Source: Streptomyces sp. NRRL F-6492
GTDB taxonomy: Bacteria; Actinomycetota; Actinomycetes; Streptomycetales; Streptomycetaceae
Length of the DNA: 64,000 nucleotides
Reading direction: 5' to 3'
Assembly: GCF_001280125.1 (NCBI RefSeq)
Contig: NZ_LGEG01000001.1
Coordinates: 186,001 to 250,000, forward strand
Shown: positions 31,639 through 40,422 of the stretch, piece by piece
Numbering within the stretch: the stretch's first letter is position 1
How the letters are laid out: each line of letters opens with the position of its first letter
The notes under the pieces: generated by a model
The model's database searches: none
Told to the model about the DNA's origin: nothing
What the model saw: only the letters and a program-made list of their open reading frames with translations
Position numbers and translations under genes: made by a program

Positions 31639-33105
31639 TCATCCCCGGGTCTTCAGGACCGCCTTCATCACGGCCTTCGCGATCGGGGCGGCCAGGCCGC
31701 CACCGCTGATGTCCTCGCGGTTCGTGCCCGCCGAGTCCTCCACGATGACGGCGACCGCGACCGGGGAGCCCTCGGAGGTCTTCGCGTACGAGATGAACCA
31801 GGCGTAGGGGCGCTTGGCGTTCTTCGCGCCGTGCTGGGCCGTACCCGTCTTGCCGCCGACCTTCACGCCGTCCGCCTTCAGGTCGGCGTTGCCGCCGGTG
31901 CCGTTGGCGACGACGTTCTCCATCATCTGCTGGAGCTTCTGGGCGGTCTCCTGCGAGACCGGGCGGCTCAGCTCCTCGGGCTCGTTCTTCTTGACCAGGT
32001 CGACGTTCGGGGCGCGCAGCTCGTCGATCATGTACGGCTTCATCAGCTTGCCGTCGTTGGCGATCGCCGCCGTGACCATCGCCATCTGGAGCGGGGTGGT
32101 CGCGGTGTTGAACTGGCCGATGGAGGAGAGCGCGTTGCCGCCGCGGTCGGACTTCTTGTCGTAGACGGAGGCGGAGGAGCGGACCGGGGTGAACTGCTCG
32201 GCGTTGAAACCGAACTTCTCGGCCATCTCGACCATCTTGTCGCGGCCGACGTCGTCGCCGAGCTTCGCGAAGACCGAGTTGCAGGAGATCTCCAGCGCCC
32301 TGTTCAGGCTGGCGTTCGCGCAGCCGCTGGCGTGGTTGACCATCTCCTTGGTCGAGAGGGGGATCTTCCAGCCGTCGGGGGTGTCGGTCGGCGCGTTGAT
32401 GTCGTCGACCTTGCCGTTCTCCAGCGCGGCGGCGGCGGTGACGACCTTGAAGACGGAGCCGGGCGGGTAGATCTCGCGGAGCGCCCGGTTCAGCTTCGGC
32501 TTGTTCTTGTCCTTCTCCAGCGCTACCCAGGCCTCCTCGTCCTTGCCGGAGTAGCCGGCGATGGAGGAGGGGTCGTACGAGGGGGTGGAGGCCATCGCCA
32601 GGATCTTGCCGGTCTGGGGCTCGATGGCGACGACGGCGCCGGTGTTCTTGCCGAGGCCCTCGAAGGCGGCCTTCTGCGCGGCGCCGTTCAGGGTGGTGAT
32701 GACGTCTCCACCCTTCTTCTGCTCGCCGGTGAACATGGCGAGGGTGCGGTCGAAGAAGAGCCGGTCGTCGTTGCCGGTGAGGATGCCGTCCTCGAGCTTC
32801 TCGATCTGGGTGGCGTCGTAGGCCTGCGAGGCGAAGCCGGTGACCGGGGCCCACATGGGGCCGTCGACGTAGGTCCGCTTGTACTTGTAGTACTCGTCCT
32901 TGGAGTCGACGGAGCCGGTGATCGGCTTGCCGTCGACGATGATGTTGCCGCGCTCGTTGGCGTACCGCTCGATGCGGACACGGGTGTTCTTCGGGTGCGT
33001 GGTCAGCTCGTCGGAACGGACGAACTGCACCCAGTTGTCCCGCAGGAGCAGGGCGAGGATGAGCAGGCCGCAGAAGATCGCGACCCGCCGCAGCGGCTTG
33101 TTCAC
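31639..33105 (-). CDS. pbpA: Penicillin-binding protein (class B transpeptidase)
   Basis: 488 residues from the GTG at 33105, overlapping the FtsW-type gene by GTGA. An N-terminal membrane anchor (AIFCGLLILALLLRD) is followed by a dimerisation domain and the transpeptidase domain with all three active-site motifs: SxxK as S217-V-F-K220 (PPGSVFKVV), SxN as S274-C-N276, and KTG as K419-T-G421. It crosslinks peptidoglycan together with the SEDS glycosyltransferase next to it. Mycobacterial PbpA has the same context and is required for septation. Confidence 0.97.
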   Translation of the reverse strand: MNKPLRRVAIFCGLLILALLLRDNWVQFVRSDELTTHPKNTRVRIERYANERGNIIVDGKPITGSVDSKDEYYKYKRTYVDGPMWAPVTGFASQAYDATQIEKLEDGILTGNDDRLFFDRTLAMFTGEQKKGGDVITTLNGAAQKAAFEGLGKNTGAVVAIEPQTGKILAMASTPSYDPSSIAGYSGKDEEAWVALEKDKNKPKLNRALREIYPPGSVFKVVTAAAALENGKVDDINAPTDTPDGWKIPLSTKEMVNHASGCANASLNRALEISCNSVFAKLGDDVGRDKMVEMAEKFGFNAEQFTPVRSSASVYDKKSDRGGNALSSIGQFNTATTPLQMAMVTAAIANDGKLMKPYMIDELRAPNVDLVKKNEPEELSRPVSQETAQKLQQMMENVVANGTGGNADLKADGVKVGGKTGTAQHGAKNAKRPYAWFISYAKTSEGSPVAVAVIVEDSAGTNREDISGGGLAAPIAKAVMKAVLKTRG

Positions 33106-34544
33106 GGACGGACCACCTGGGTCATCTCGGCGTCGGGGGACGGGGCGGGCGCGGGCGCGGGACGGCGCGCGGTGTCGCTGATCCGGATCAGGATGCCGAT
33201 CAGTGCCCAGTTGGCGATCACGGAGGAACCGCCGTACGCGAGGAACGGCATGGTCATGCCGGTGAGCGGGATGAGTCCCAGGACACCGCCGGCGACGACG
33301 AAGATCTGGAGCGCGAAGGCGCCGGAGAGGCCCATCGCGAGCAGCTTGCCGAAGGGGTCGCGCGCGGCGAGGGAGGTGCGGACACCGCGCTCGACGATCA
33401 GCCCGTAGAGGAGCAGGAAGACCATCACACCGGTGAGGCCGAGCTCCTCGCCGACGGTGGCGAAGATGAAGTCGGAGTTGGCGGCGAAGCCGATGAGGTC
33501 GGAGTTGCCCTGGCCGAGGCCGGTGCCGAGGATGCCGCCGGAGCCGAAGGACATCAGCACCTGGGTCATCTGGTCGCAGGCGTACGCCATGTTGCTGTCG
33601 GCAGGCGCCGTCTTCAGGCACTCGAAGGGATCGAGCCAGGCCGCCACGCGGGACTGGACGTGGCTGGCGAAGGAGCTGACGGCGACCGCGCCGCCCGCCG
33701 CCATCAGCAGACCCATGACGATCCAGCTGGTCCGCTCGGTCGCCACGTACAGCATGATCACGAACATGCCGAAGAACAGCAGCGAGGTGCCGAGGTCGTT
33801 CTCGAAGACCAGGATGAGGAGGCTGACCGCCCAGATCGTCAGGATCGGGCCGAGGTCGCGGCCCCGGGGCAGGTAGAGACCCATGAAGCGGCGGCTGGCC
33901 AGGGCCAGGGCGTCCCGCTTCACCATCAGGTAGCCGGAGAAGAACACCGCGAGGACCAGCTTGGCGAACTCGCCCGGCTGGATCGAGAAGCCGCCGACCC
34001 GGATCCAGATCTTGGCGCCGAAACTGTCCGTGCCGAGGCCCGGCACGAGCGGCAGCAGCAGGAGGACGAGGGCGACCACCATGGAGATGTACGTGTAGCG
34101 CTGGAGGACCCGGTGGTCCTTGAGCAGCAGCAGCACGCCCACGAACATGGCGATGCCGATCGCCGAGTACATCATCTGGCTGGGGGCGTCCGGGCTGAAG
34201 CTCTTGTAGAGCCGCATCGAGGTCGCGATCAGCCGCGGCGACTGGTCCAAGCGCCAGATCAGCACCAGGCCCATGCCGTTCAGCAGGGTCGCCAGGGGCA
34301 GCATCAGCGGGTCCGCGTACGGGGCCCACTTCCGGACCACCAGGTGTGCGACGCCCGCGAGGAGGGCGAGGCCGAGGCCGTACCCGAGCATGCCGGCCGG
34401 GACCTTGCCGTCGATGGCCAGGCCGACGTTGAGGTACGCGAACACCGGGATGACGACGGCGAACGCGAGCAGCGCCAGCTCGGTGTTACGACGGCTCGGC
34501 GCCTCGATCGCGCCGATGGTGGTCGTGTTGGTGACAACGCTCAT
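33102..34544 (-). CDS. FtsW/RodA/SpoVE family SEDS glycosyltransferase
   Basis: 480 residues with about 10 to 12 membrane helices. SEDS motifs are clear: GGFSIQPGEFAKLVLAVFF, VFENDLGTSLLFFG, the loop with GIGTGLGQGN-like GGILGTGLGQGNSDLIGFA, GEELGLTGV and TGMTMPFLAYGGSSVIANW. SEDS proteins polymerise lipid II and pair with a class B PBP, here pbpA. The ATG at 34544 has only a weak RBS. The match to the RodA-type gene of the mycobacterial pknB cluster suggests a non-FtsW paralogue (often named rodA or ftsW2), so I leave the symbol open. Confidence 0.96.
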   Translation of the reverse strand: MSVVTNTTTIGAIEAPSRRNTELALLAFAVVIPVFAYLNVGLAIDGKVPAGMLGYGLGLALLAGVAHLVVRKWAPYADPLMLPLATLLNGMGLVLIWRLDQSPRLIATSMRLYKSFSPDAPSQMMYSAIGIAMFVGVLLLLKDHRVLQRYTYISMVVALVLLLLPLVPGLGTDSFGAKIWIRVGGFSIQPGEFAKLVLAVFFSGYLMVKRDALALASRRFMGLYLPRGRDLGPILTIWAVSLLILVFENDLGTSLLFFGMFVIMLYVATERTSWIVMGLLMAAGGAVAVSSFASHVQSRVAAWLDPFECLKTAPADSNMAYACDQMTQVLMSFGSGGILGTGLGQGNSDLIGFAANSDFIFATVGEELGLTGVMVFLLLYGLIVERGVRTSLAARDPFGKLLAMGLSGAFALQIFVVAGGVLGLIPLTGMTMPFLAYGGSSVIANWALIGILIRISDTARRPAPAPAPSPDAEMTQVVRP

Positions 34545-34571
34545 GGTGGTGAAAGGCCCCCCTACGGGTGC

Positions 34572-36062
34572 TTACTGCTTGCCGCAGTTCGAGGCCAGCT
34601 TCTGCTCCTCCCCGGTGAGGGTGGGACCCGGGGACGGAGCGGCTGTGGTGGGCTTGGAGTCGGGGGTGGCGGTGCCGTCGGGCTTCTGGGCCGGCGGCTT
34701 GCTCGCCTGGTCGGCGGCCTTCTCGGCGGCGGCGCGGCGCTGCTCGGTCTTCTTGCAGGCGGAGGCCTGCACGGCCAGCTCGGTGATCTTCGTCTCGGCC
34801 TTGCCGAGGCTGCCGCCCGCGATCGTGTTCTCGACCTGCTTCCGCTGGTAGGCGGGGAGGTACTTGAGTTCGATCTCGGGGTGGTCCTTCTCGACCTTCG
34901 ACAGCGAGACCCACGCCAGGTCCTGGCTGATGCCCTGGTAGAGCGCCACGTGCTGGTCCTTGGAACCCACGAAGTACTGGGTCTGCGTCCAGCGCCAGCC
35001 GCCGTAGAGGCCGCCACCGAGGAGAGCGAGGACCAGGACGAGGAAGAAGGAGCGCTTGAGCCACTTGCGGCCCTTGCGCGGCTTCACGAAGTCGTCGTCG
35101 GTGTACGACTCGAAGGAGCCCTCCGGGGGCATCCCGTCGTAGCCCTGGTCGTCGCCGCTGCCGGGCGGGCCGAAGCCGCCGGCCGGGGGCTGCCGGTGAG
35201 AGGCGTGGCGGCCGAGCCCGGAGGCGCGGCCGGCCGGGGTCTGCATGGCCCCGCCGTCGTTCAGCTGGGCCTGGTTCTCGGCGACCGCGCCCACGATGAC
35301 CGGGGTGTCGCTGAGGTGGCCGGCGAGGGTGTCGCCGCCGTCGACGTCGAGGACGTCGGCGACGATCACCGTGATGTTGTCGGGGCCGCCGCCGCGCAGC
35401 GCGAGCTGGATCAGCTCCTGCACGGTCTCCTGCGGGCCCTGGTAGCTCGCGAGGGTGTCTTCGAGCGTCTGGTGCGAGACCACGCCGGACAGGCCGTCGG
35501 AGCAGATCAGGTAGCGGTCGCCGGCCCGGACCTCGCGGATGGAGAGGTCGGGTTCGACGTGGTCGCCGCTGCCGAGCGCGCGCATGAGGAGCGAGCGCTG
35601 CGGGTGGGTGGTGGCCTCTTCCTCGGTGATCCGGCCCTCGTCGACGAGCCGCTGGACCCAGGTGTGGTCCTGGGTGATCTGGGTCAGGACGCCGTCGCGC
35701 AGCAGGTAGGCGCGCGAGTCGCCGACGTGCACCAGACCGAGCCGCTGGCCGGTCCACAGGAGGGCGGTGAGCGTGGTGCCCATGCCCTCCAGCTGAGGGT
35801 CCTCCTCGACCATCATCCGCAGCTGGTCGTTGGCGCGCTGCACCGCCGTACCGAGCGAGGTGAGGATGTCGGAGCCGGGGACGTCGTCGTCGAGCGTGAC
35901 GAGGGTGGAGATCACCTCGGAGGAGGCGACCTCACCGGCGGCCTGGCCGCCCATGCCGTCGGCGATGGCGAGGAGCCGGGGGCCGGCGTAGCCGGAGTCC
36001 TCGTTGCCCTCGCGGATCATGCCCTTGTGCGAGCCCGCGGCGAATCGCAGCGACAGAGTCAT
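34572..36062 (-). CDS. pppA: PP2C-type Ser/Thr protein phosphatase
   Basis: 496 residues from the ATG at 36062 (MTLSLRFAAGSHKGMIREGN), with GGGCAGG upstream. The PP2C domain has the metal-binding motifs REGNEDSGY, LLAIADGMGGQAAGE, VGDSRAYLL, LICSDGLSGVV and GPDNITVIVAD. A flexible Gly/Pro linker, a membrane helix (SFFLVLVLALLGGGLYGGW) and an external domain of about 150 residues with a cysteine pair follow. It reverses PknB phosphorylation. In the 177-bp gap upstream there are imperfect 20-bp repeats of a CGCTCCGG word (36125-36180). Confidence 0.97.
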   Translation of the reverse strand: MTLSLRFAAGSHKGMIREGNEDSGYAGPRLLAIADGMGGQAAGEVASSEVISTLVTLDDDVPGSDILTSLGTAVQRANDQLRMMVEEDPQLEGMGTTLTALLWTGQRLGLVHVGDSRAYLLRDGVLTQITQDHTWVQRLVDEGRITEEEATTHPQRSLLMRALGSGDHVEPDLSIREVRAGDRYLICSDGLSGVVSHQTLEDTLASYQGPQETVQELIQLALRGGGPDNITVIVADVLDVDGGDTLAGHLSDTPVIVGAVAENQAQLNDGGAMQTPAGRASGLGRHASHRQPPAGGFGPPGSGDDQGYDGMPPEGSFESYTDDDFVKPRKGRKWLKRSFFLVLVLALLGGGLYGGWRWTQTQYFVGSKDQHVALYQGISQDLAWVSLSKVEKDHPEIELKYLPAYQRKQVENTIAGGSLGKAETKITELAVQASACKKTEQRRAAAEKAADQASKPPAQKPDGTATPDSKPTTAAPSPGPTLTGEEQKLASNCGKQ

Positions 36063-36239
36063 GCGCACCTGCCCTGTCGACGCTGCATCGGGGTACAGCC
36101 GGTCTCGACCCACACTGCCCACCCTCCGGTCGCTCCGGTCACTTCAGTCGCTCCGGACGCTTCAGCCGCTCCGGCCGGGAGCGCGGCGGGGACCGCCCCG
36201 GCTCGCTCGCTCCGCTCGCGCCTCTTCATGATGCAGCCA

Positions 36240-36761
36240 CTACTTCCGCAGCTCGATGACGGTCTTGCCGATGCGGATCGGCGCGCCCAGCGGAATGGGC
36301 GTGGCGGTGGTGAGACGGGCCCGGTCGAGGTACGTGCCGTTGGTCGACCCGAGGTCCTCGACGATCCACTGGCCGTCCCGGTCGGGGTAGATCCGGGCGT
36401 GCCTGCTGGAGGCGTAGTCGTCGTCGAGGACGATCGTCGAGTCGTGTGCCCGGCCCAGCGTGATCGTCTGGCCCTGGAGGGCGACGGTCGTGCCGGTGAG
36501 GGTGCCCTCGGACACGACGAGCTTGGTCGGGGCGCCACGGCGCTGGCGACCGCCCGTGTTCTGCTGCTGGCCGCGCTGCTGCGGCGGCGCGGAGGCCTGG
36601 CGCGCGGCCTGCTGGGGCCGCGCCTCCTGGCGCCGCGAACCGCGCTGGGTGACCCGCGTACCGAAGAGGTCGCTACGGATGACCTGGACGGCCACGATGA
36701 CGAACAGCCACAGAACGGCCAGGAAACCCAACCGCATGACCGTCAGGGTCAGCTCTGACAT
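36240..36761 (-). CDS. fhaB: FHA domain membrane protein FhaB
   Basis: 173 residues. One N-terminal membrane helix (LGFLAVLWLFVIVAVQVI) is followed by a Gln/Arg-rich linker (40-75) and an FHA domain with LGRAHDSTIVLDDDYASSRHARI and GSTNGTYLD. FHA domains bind phosphothreonine; FhaB (FipA in mycobacteria) links PknB signalling to FtsZ and septation. It lies 10 bp after fhaA, in the same operon. Confidence 0.95.
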   Translation of the reverse strand: MSELTLTVMRLGFLAVLWLFVIVAVQVIRSDLFGTRVTQRGSRRQEARPQQAARQASAPPQQRGQQQNTGGRQRRGAPTKLVVSEGTLTGTTVALQGQTITLGRAHDSTIVLDDDYASSRHARIYPDRDGQWIVEDLGSTNGTYLDRARLTTATPIPLGAPIRIGKTVIELRK

Positions 36762-36771
36762 TGCCCCCGCT

Positions 36772-37626
36772 TCACCCTTCGGCTTGCCGGTAAACGATGG
36801 TGGTGCTGCCCACGACGATCCGCGAGCCGTCGCGGAGCGTAGCGCGGGTGGTGTGCTGCCCGTCCACCACGATGCCGTTGGTGGATCCGAGATCCTGGAT
36901 CGTCGGGGGCGTTCCGGTCCGGATCTCGCAGTGCCGGCGGGAGACGCCGGGATCGTCGATCCTCACGTCCGCGTCGGTGCTGCGGCCGAGGACCAGGGTC
37001 GAGCGCGAGATCTGGTGGCGGGTGCCGTTGATCTCGATCCAGCGGCGCGTCTGGGTGCCCGCTCCGCCGTGGGTGGCGGGGCCGGGCATGGCGCCGGGGC
37101 CGCCGGAGGGGCGGCCCGCGGCGGCCTGCGGCCGGTGGCCGGGCGCGCCGGGAGGCGGGGAGGCGGGCATGGGCGGGGCGCCGGCCGGGGGGTACCCGTA
37201 GCCGTCGCGGCCCTGCTGCTGTCCGGCCGAGGGCGGCTGCGGCTGTGACGTACTCGACGCCAGCGTGCGGCTGCGGACGCGGTACAGGCCGGTGTCGAGG
37301 TCCTCGGCCTTCTCCAGGTGGACCTTGATCGGTCCCATGAAGGTGTACCGCTGCTGCTTAGCGTAGTCCCTGACCAGGCCGGCGAGCTCGTCGCCGAGCT
37401 GGCCCGAGTAGGGGCTGAGACGCTCGTAGTCCGGTGTGCTCAGCTCGACGATGAAGTCGTTGGGCACGACGGTCCGCTCGCGGTTCCAGATCTGCGCGTT
37501 GTTGTCGCACTCGCGCTGGAGCGCGCCGGCGATCTCGACCGGCTGGACCTCGGACTTGAAGACCTTGGCGAAGGTGCCGTTGACCAGACCTTCGAGACGC
37601 TGCTCGAAACGCTTCAGGACTCCCAT
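36772..37626 (-). CDS. fhaA: DUF3662 and FHA domain protein FhaA
   Basis: 284 residues. The N-terminal DUF3662 domain (MGVLKRFEQRLEGLVNGTFA to YTFMGPIKVHLE) is joined by a Pro/Gly/Gln-rich linker (125-190) to a C-terminal FHA domain (LGRSTDADVRIDDPGVSRRHCEI; GSTNGIVVDG). In mycobacteria FhaA binds phosphorylated MviN and restrains peptidoglycan synthesis. It is the first gene of the minus-strand operon fhaA-fhaB-pppA-ftsW-pbpA. The ATG at 37626 is preceded by GGAGGTG. Confidence 0.97.
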   Translation of the reverse strand: MGVLKRFEQRLEGLVNGTFAKVFKSEVQPVEIAGALQRECDNNAQIWNRERTVVPNDFIVELSTPDYERLSPYSGQLGDELAGLVRDYAKQQRYTFMGPIKVHLEKAEDLDTGLYRVRSRTLASSTSQPQPPSAGQQQGRDGYGYPPAGAPPMPASPPPGAPGHRPQAAAGRPSGGPGAMPGPATHGGAGTQTRRWIEINGTRHQISRSTLVLGRSTDADVRIDDPGVSRRHCEIRTGTPPTIQDLGSTNGIVVDGQHTTRATLRDGSRIVVGSTTIVYRQAEG

Positions 37627-38176
37627 GGGGCACCTCCTCCGTCGTTGTCGTCCTGGTACTGCTTACTGATCGTATCCACGCGTCGGGAAATCGGCTGGTT
37701 CCCCTTCTCTGCCCTGTGGACGAGTGTCACCTCTCACAGGTTGCCCCCACGGATCGTAGAGGCGGCCTGTGGACAGTGTCCCGCACCCGGCTGTGTAAGT
37801 GGGGGCACGGTCCGAGGTCCGGGCGGTCCGTCCGCGTTCCTCCCCTTCGCTCCCCCCGTTTCCCGTCGTTTCTCCCGGCTCCGTCCCGCCCCGTCCTGCC
37901 GGCCCGCTCCCTCTCCGTCCGTCCCCTTCTGCTCCGGCCGCGGCTCCGGCAACCCCCCTCGCCGTCCTCCCGCCGCCCTCCCGCCCCCTCCTTCCGTCCT
38001 CCTCCGTCCCGTCCCGGACCGCCCTACCCCTGTCGTTCCTCCTGTCACTCCTTCACCTTGGTCTCCGCGTGTGGAGCCGAAACAACGGATGTGAATCGAC
38101 GGTCTGCGACGTGCTAATCTTCTGATGTCGCCAGGCGCTCCCACCGAAAAGTGAGAGGGCCCGGAGCACACCCAAT
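37627..38176. other. fhaA/tRNA-Leu intergenic region
   Basis: A 550-bp gap with no supported gene. Near fhaA it has two minus-strand DnaA boxes, TCGTCCACA (37715-37723) and CTGTCCACA (37768-37776). From about 37830 to 38060 the plus strand is a pyrimidine-rich tract with many TCC and CCGTCC words. A candidate -10, TAATCT (38115-38120), identical to that of tRNA-Ile, lies 57 bp before tRNA-Leu; its -35 is poor. Confidence 0.6.
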
Positions 38177-38263
38177 GCGCGGGTGGCGGAATAGGCAGAC
38201 GCGCTGGATTCAGGTTCCAGTGCCCGAAAGGGCGTGGGGGTTCAACTCCCCCCTCGCGCACCA
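38177..38263 (+). tRNA. tRNA-Leu (CAG anticodon)
   Basis: 87 nt including an encoded CCA. Acceptor GCGCGGG pairs with CTCGCGC. The anticodon stem CTGGA/TCCAG has loop TTCAGGT with anticodon CAG. The variable arm TGCCCGAAAGGGCGT shows it is class II. The T arm is GGGGGTTCAACTCCCCC. It is a typical tRNA integration target, but no integrase or repeated 3' end is visible nearby. Confidence 0.98.
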
Positions 38264-38296
38264 GAGGACACCTCTGAAGGTGTCTGGCAGTACCGA

Positions 38297-38336
38297 CGAA
38301 ACGGTCGGCATCGTGATCACGATGCCGACCGTTTCG
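38297..38336 (+). terminator. tRNA-Leu terminator, a perfect 40-bp palindrome
   Basis: Arms 38297-38316 and 38317-38336 are exact complements with no loop, followed by CTTTTCCC. It is longer than a normal terminator and could be extruded as a cruciform. Confidence 0.8.
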
Positions 38337-38338
38337 CT

Positions 38339-38437
38339 TTTCCCGTCGTCCGGTTTCCCGTCGTCCGGTTTCCCGTTGTCCGGACGGGAGTGGCCCGTCG
38401 GCCGGACGGGAGTGGCCCGTCGGCCGGACGGGAGTGG
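38339..38437. repeat. Two adjoining tandem repeat arrays
   Basis: Three copies of a 15-bp unit TTTCCCGTCGTCCGG (38339-38383, the third with one change) run directly into two and a half copies of a 22-bp unit starting ACGGGAGTGGCCCGTC (38384-38437). Both units share the words CCCGTC and GTCCGG or GGCCGG. The rest of the gap to 38601 shows no gene. Confidence 0.85.
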
Positions 38438-38601
38438 AGTGAGGTGACCCACACCGGTCCACACCCTGTCGTGGGGAGGGCGACGGCGGTGGAAGGAGCC
38501 ACGGCACCGCACGCGAGCTGTCCGGACCCATGACCTTCGTCGCGGAAGGGTGAGACGAAAGGGGGAAGGCCGGGGGCGGCGCCTCTGCCTAGGGTGCGGG
38601 C

Positions 38602-40386
38602 GTGGACGCTATGTCGAAGTCGGGGTACCGGGGTGGTTCGTACGGGATCGGGGCCGCGCTCGCAGCCGGGTGGGCCTGGTTCGCGGTGCCCGGGCAGTGG
38701 TCGGGGCGCAGGACCACCGGTGAGGTGGCGCTCGCCGCGGTCGTGGCGCTGCTCGGCGCCGGGACCGAGGAACTGATGGGCGGCGAGGGATGGCGGCTCG
38801 CGGGGGTCGCCGCCGGTGCCGCCGTGCTGTCGCTGCTGCGACGGAGACTCCCCGCGGGCGTGCTCGTCCTGACGGCGGCGCTCGCCCCCTTCGCCCCCGG
38901 GTTCGGGCCGCTCCTCATCGTGGTCGGCTGGTCGTCCGGCCGGTACATCGCGAGCGCCGGGCGGGCGCTGACCGCGTTCATCGCCGCCTTCGTCCTCGAC
39001 GTCGGGGGGACGCTCGTGGACACCTGGGACCGGCAGCGGCTCTTCACCGTCGTCTTCATGGCGACCCTCTACTACCTGGGGACCACCCTGGCCCCCGGGC
39101 TCGCCCACCGCTACTGGACCCAGCGGCGGACCCTGCTGCACGCGCTCCAGGAGCGCAACGCGCAACTGCTGCGTGAGCGGACCATGGTGGTCTGGCAGGC
39201 GCGGCTGCGGGAGCGGCAGCGCATCGCCCAGGACATGCACGACAGCCTCGGGCACCAGCTGGCCCTGATCGCCGTGCACACGGGGGCCCTGGAGGTGGAC
39301 CGGGAGCTGAGCGAGCGGCAGCGCGAGGTGGTCGGCGTCCTGCGGAACGCCTCGGTGACCGCGATGCACGAGCTGCGGGAGGTCGTCGGGATACTCCGTG
39401 ACGGGGTCGGGGCGGCGGACGGGCCGGCGGCGGCGCCCGCGGGGGACGAGACGGGGCGGGCGGCCCGGGGGATCGCCGGCATCGAGGGGCTCGTGGCGGC
39501 GGCCCGCGCGGCCGGCACCGAGGTCGGGCTCCGGCGGGCGGGGGAGGAACGGCCGCTCGCGCCGGCGGCCGACCACGCCGCGTACAGGATCGTGCAGGAG
39601 GCCCTCACCAACGCCTACAAGTACGCGCCGGGAGCGCCGATCGGCGTCGAACTGCGCTACGAACCGGACGCCTTCGTGGTGGAGGTCGTCAACGAGGAGC
39701 CGGCGGACGGGCCCGCCGAGGACATGGTGAGCGGCGGGCAGGGGCTGACCGGCCTCGCCGAGCGGGCCCGGCTGGTGGGCGGCATGTGCCACGCGGGCCC
39801 GGCCGACGGCGGCGGGTTCCGGGTGGCCGGGATGCTGCCGTACGGGGCGGCGCCGGTCGCGGAGGCGGTGCCTTTGGTCGATGCGGCCGACGACTTCCGG
39901 CAGCAGACCACGAAGCCGCTGGTGGGCGATGGTCGTCCGGTCGTGGTCGGACCGGCCGACTGGACGTTCACCGAGCGGGAGCTGGCGATGGCGGTGCGTG
40001 GGGGCAGGGGCGCGGGCACGGGCAGGGGGGTCGCGCTGGGGTGCGGGATCGCGTTCGCGGCGCTCGTCCTGCTTCTGGTGGCGGGGGGCTTCGGCCTCTA
40101 CTTCCTGGTGGGTTCGCTGGAGAAGGGGATGATCGAGCCCTCGGAGTACGAGGCGGTGAAGACGGGGGCGAGCGAGCAGGAGGTTCGTGCCCAACTGCCC
40201 TCGGGCGACTCGATAGCCACGGTGGGCCTCCAGGGGTCGGGGCCCGCGCGGCCGGAAGGGGCCGAGTGCCTGGTCCTGTTGTCCTCGGAGACGAGCGACA
40301 GCTGGGACGAGGAGCCCGTTTTCCGGTTCTGCTTCAAGGACGGCAAGCTGATCGAGAAGAAGTCGTACATGGCCGAGCAGCGGTAG
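38602..40386 (+). CDS. Sensor histidine kinase with an extra C-terminal exported domain
   Basis: 594 residues from the GTG at 38602. About five N-terminal membrane helices are followed by a HisKA_3 dimerisation domain with the phosphoacceptor His213 (QRIAQDMHDSLGHQLALI) and a HATPase with VQEALTNAYKYAP and GQGLTGLAERARLVGG. Unusually, after residue 430 the protein continues through a basic linker, one more membrane helix (near 474-502, CGIAFAALVLLLVAGGFGLYFLVG) and a 90-residue tail. The tail (EYEAVKTGASEQEVRAQLPSG ... CLVLLSS ... RFCFKDGKLIEKK, with two Cys) looks like a BamE/SmpA-type domain. The partner regulator follows at 40423. Confidence 0.9.
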   Translation: MDAMSKSGYRGGSYGIGAALAAGWAWFAVPGQWSGRRTTGEVALAAVVALLGAGTEELMGGEGWRLAGVAAGAAVLSLLRRRLPAGVLVLTAALAPFAPGFGPLLIVVGWSSGRYIASAGRALTAFIAAFVLDVGGTLVDTWDRQRLFTVVFMATLYYLGTTLAPGLAHRYWTQRRTLLHALQERNAQLLRERTMVVWQARLRERQRIAQDMHDSLGHQLALIAVHTGALEVDRELSERQREVVGVLRNASVTAMHELREVVGILRDGVGAADGPAAAPAGDETGRAARGIAGIEGLVAAARAAGTEVGLRRAGEERPLAPAADHAAYRIVQEALTNAYKYAPGAPIGVELRYEPDAFVVEVVNEEPADGPAEDMVSGGQGLTGLAERARLVGGMCHAGPADGGGFRVAGMLPYGAAPVAEAVPLVDAADDFRQQTTKPLVGDGRPVVVGPADWTFTERELAMAVRGGRGAGTGRGVALGCGIAFAALVLLLVAGGFGLYFLVGSLEKGMIEPSEYEAVKTGASEQEVRAQLPSGDSIATVGLQGSGPARPEGAECLVLLSSETSDSWDEEPVFRFCFKDGKLIEKKSYMAEQR

Positions 40387-40422
40387 CGCGGCCGCTCGTA
40401 CCGGAGCCGTGGGGGAGAAGCT

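Noticed and set aside
38177..38437. tRNA-Leu as an integration site for a mobile element
   Set aside because: No integrase, excisionase or duplicated tRNA 3' end was found in the following 25 kb, and GC content and gene types stay chromosomal.
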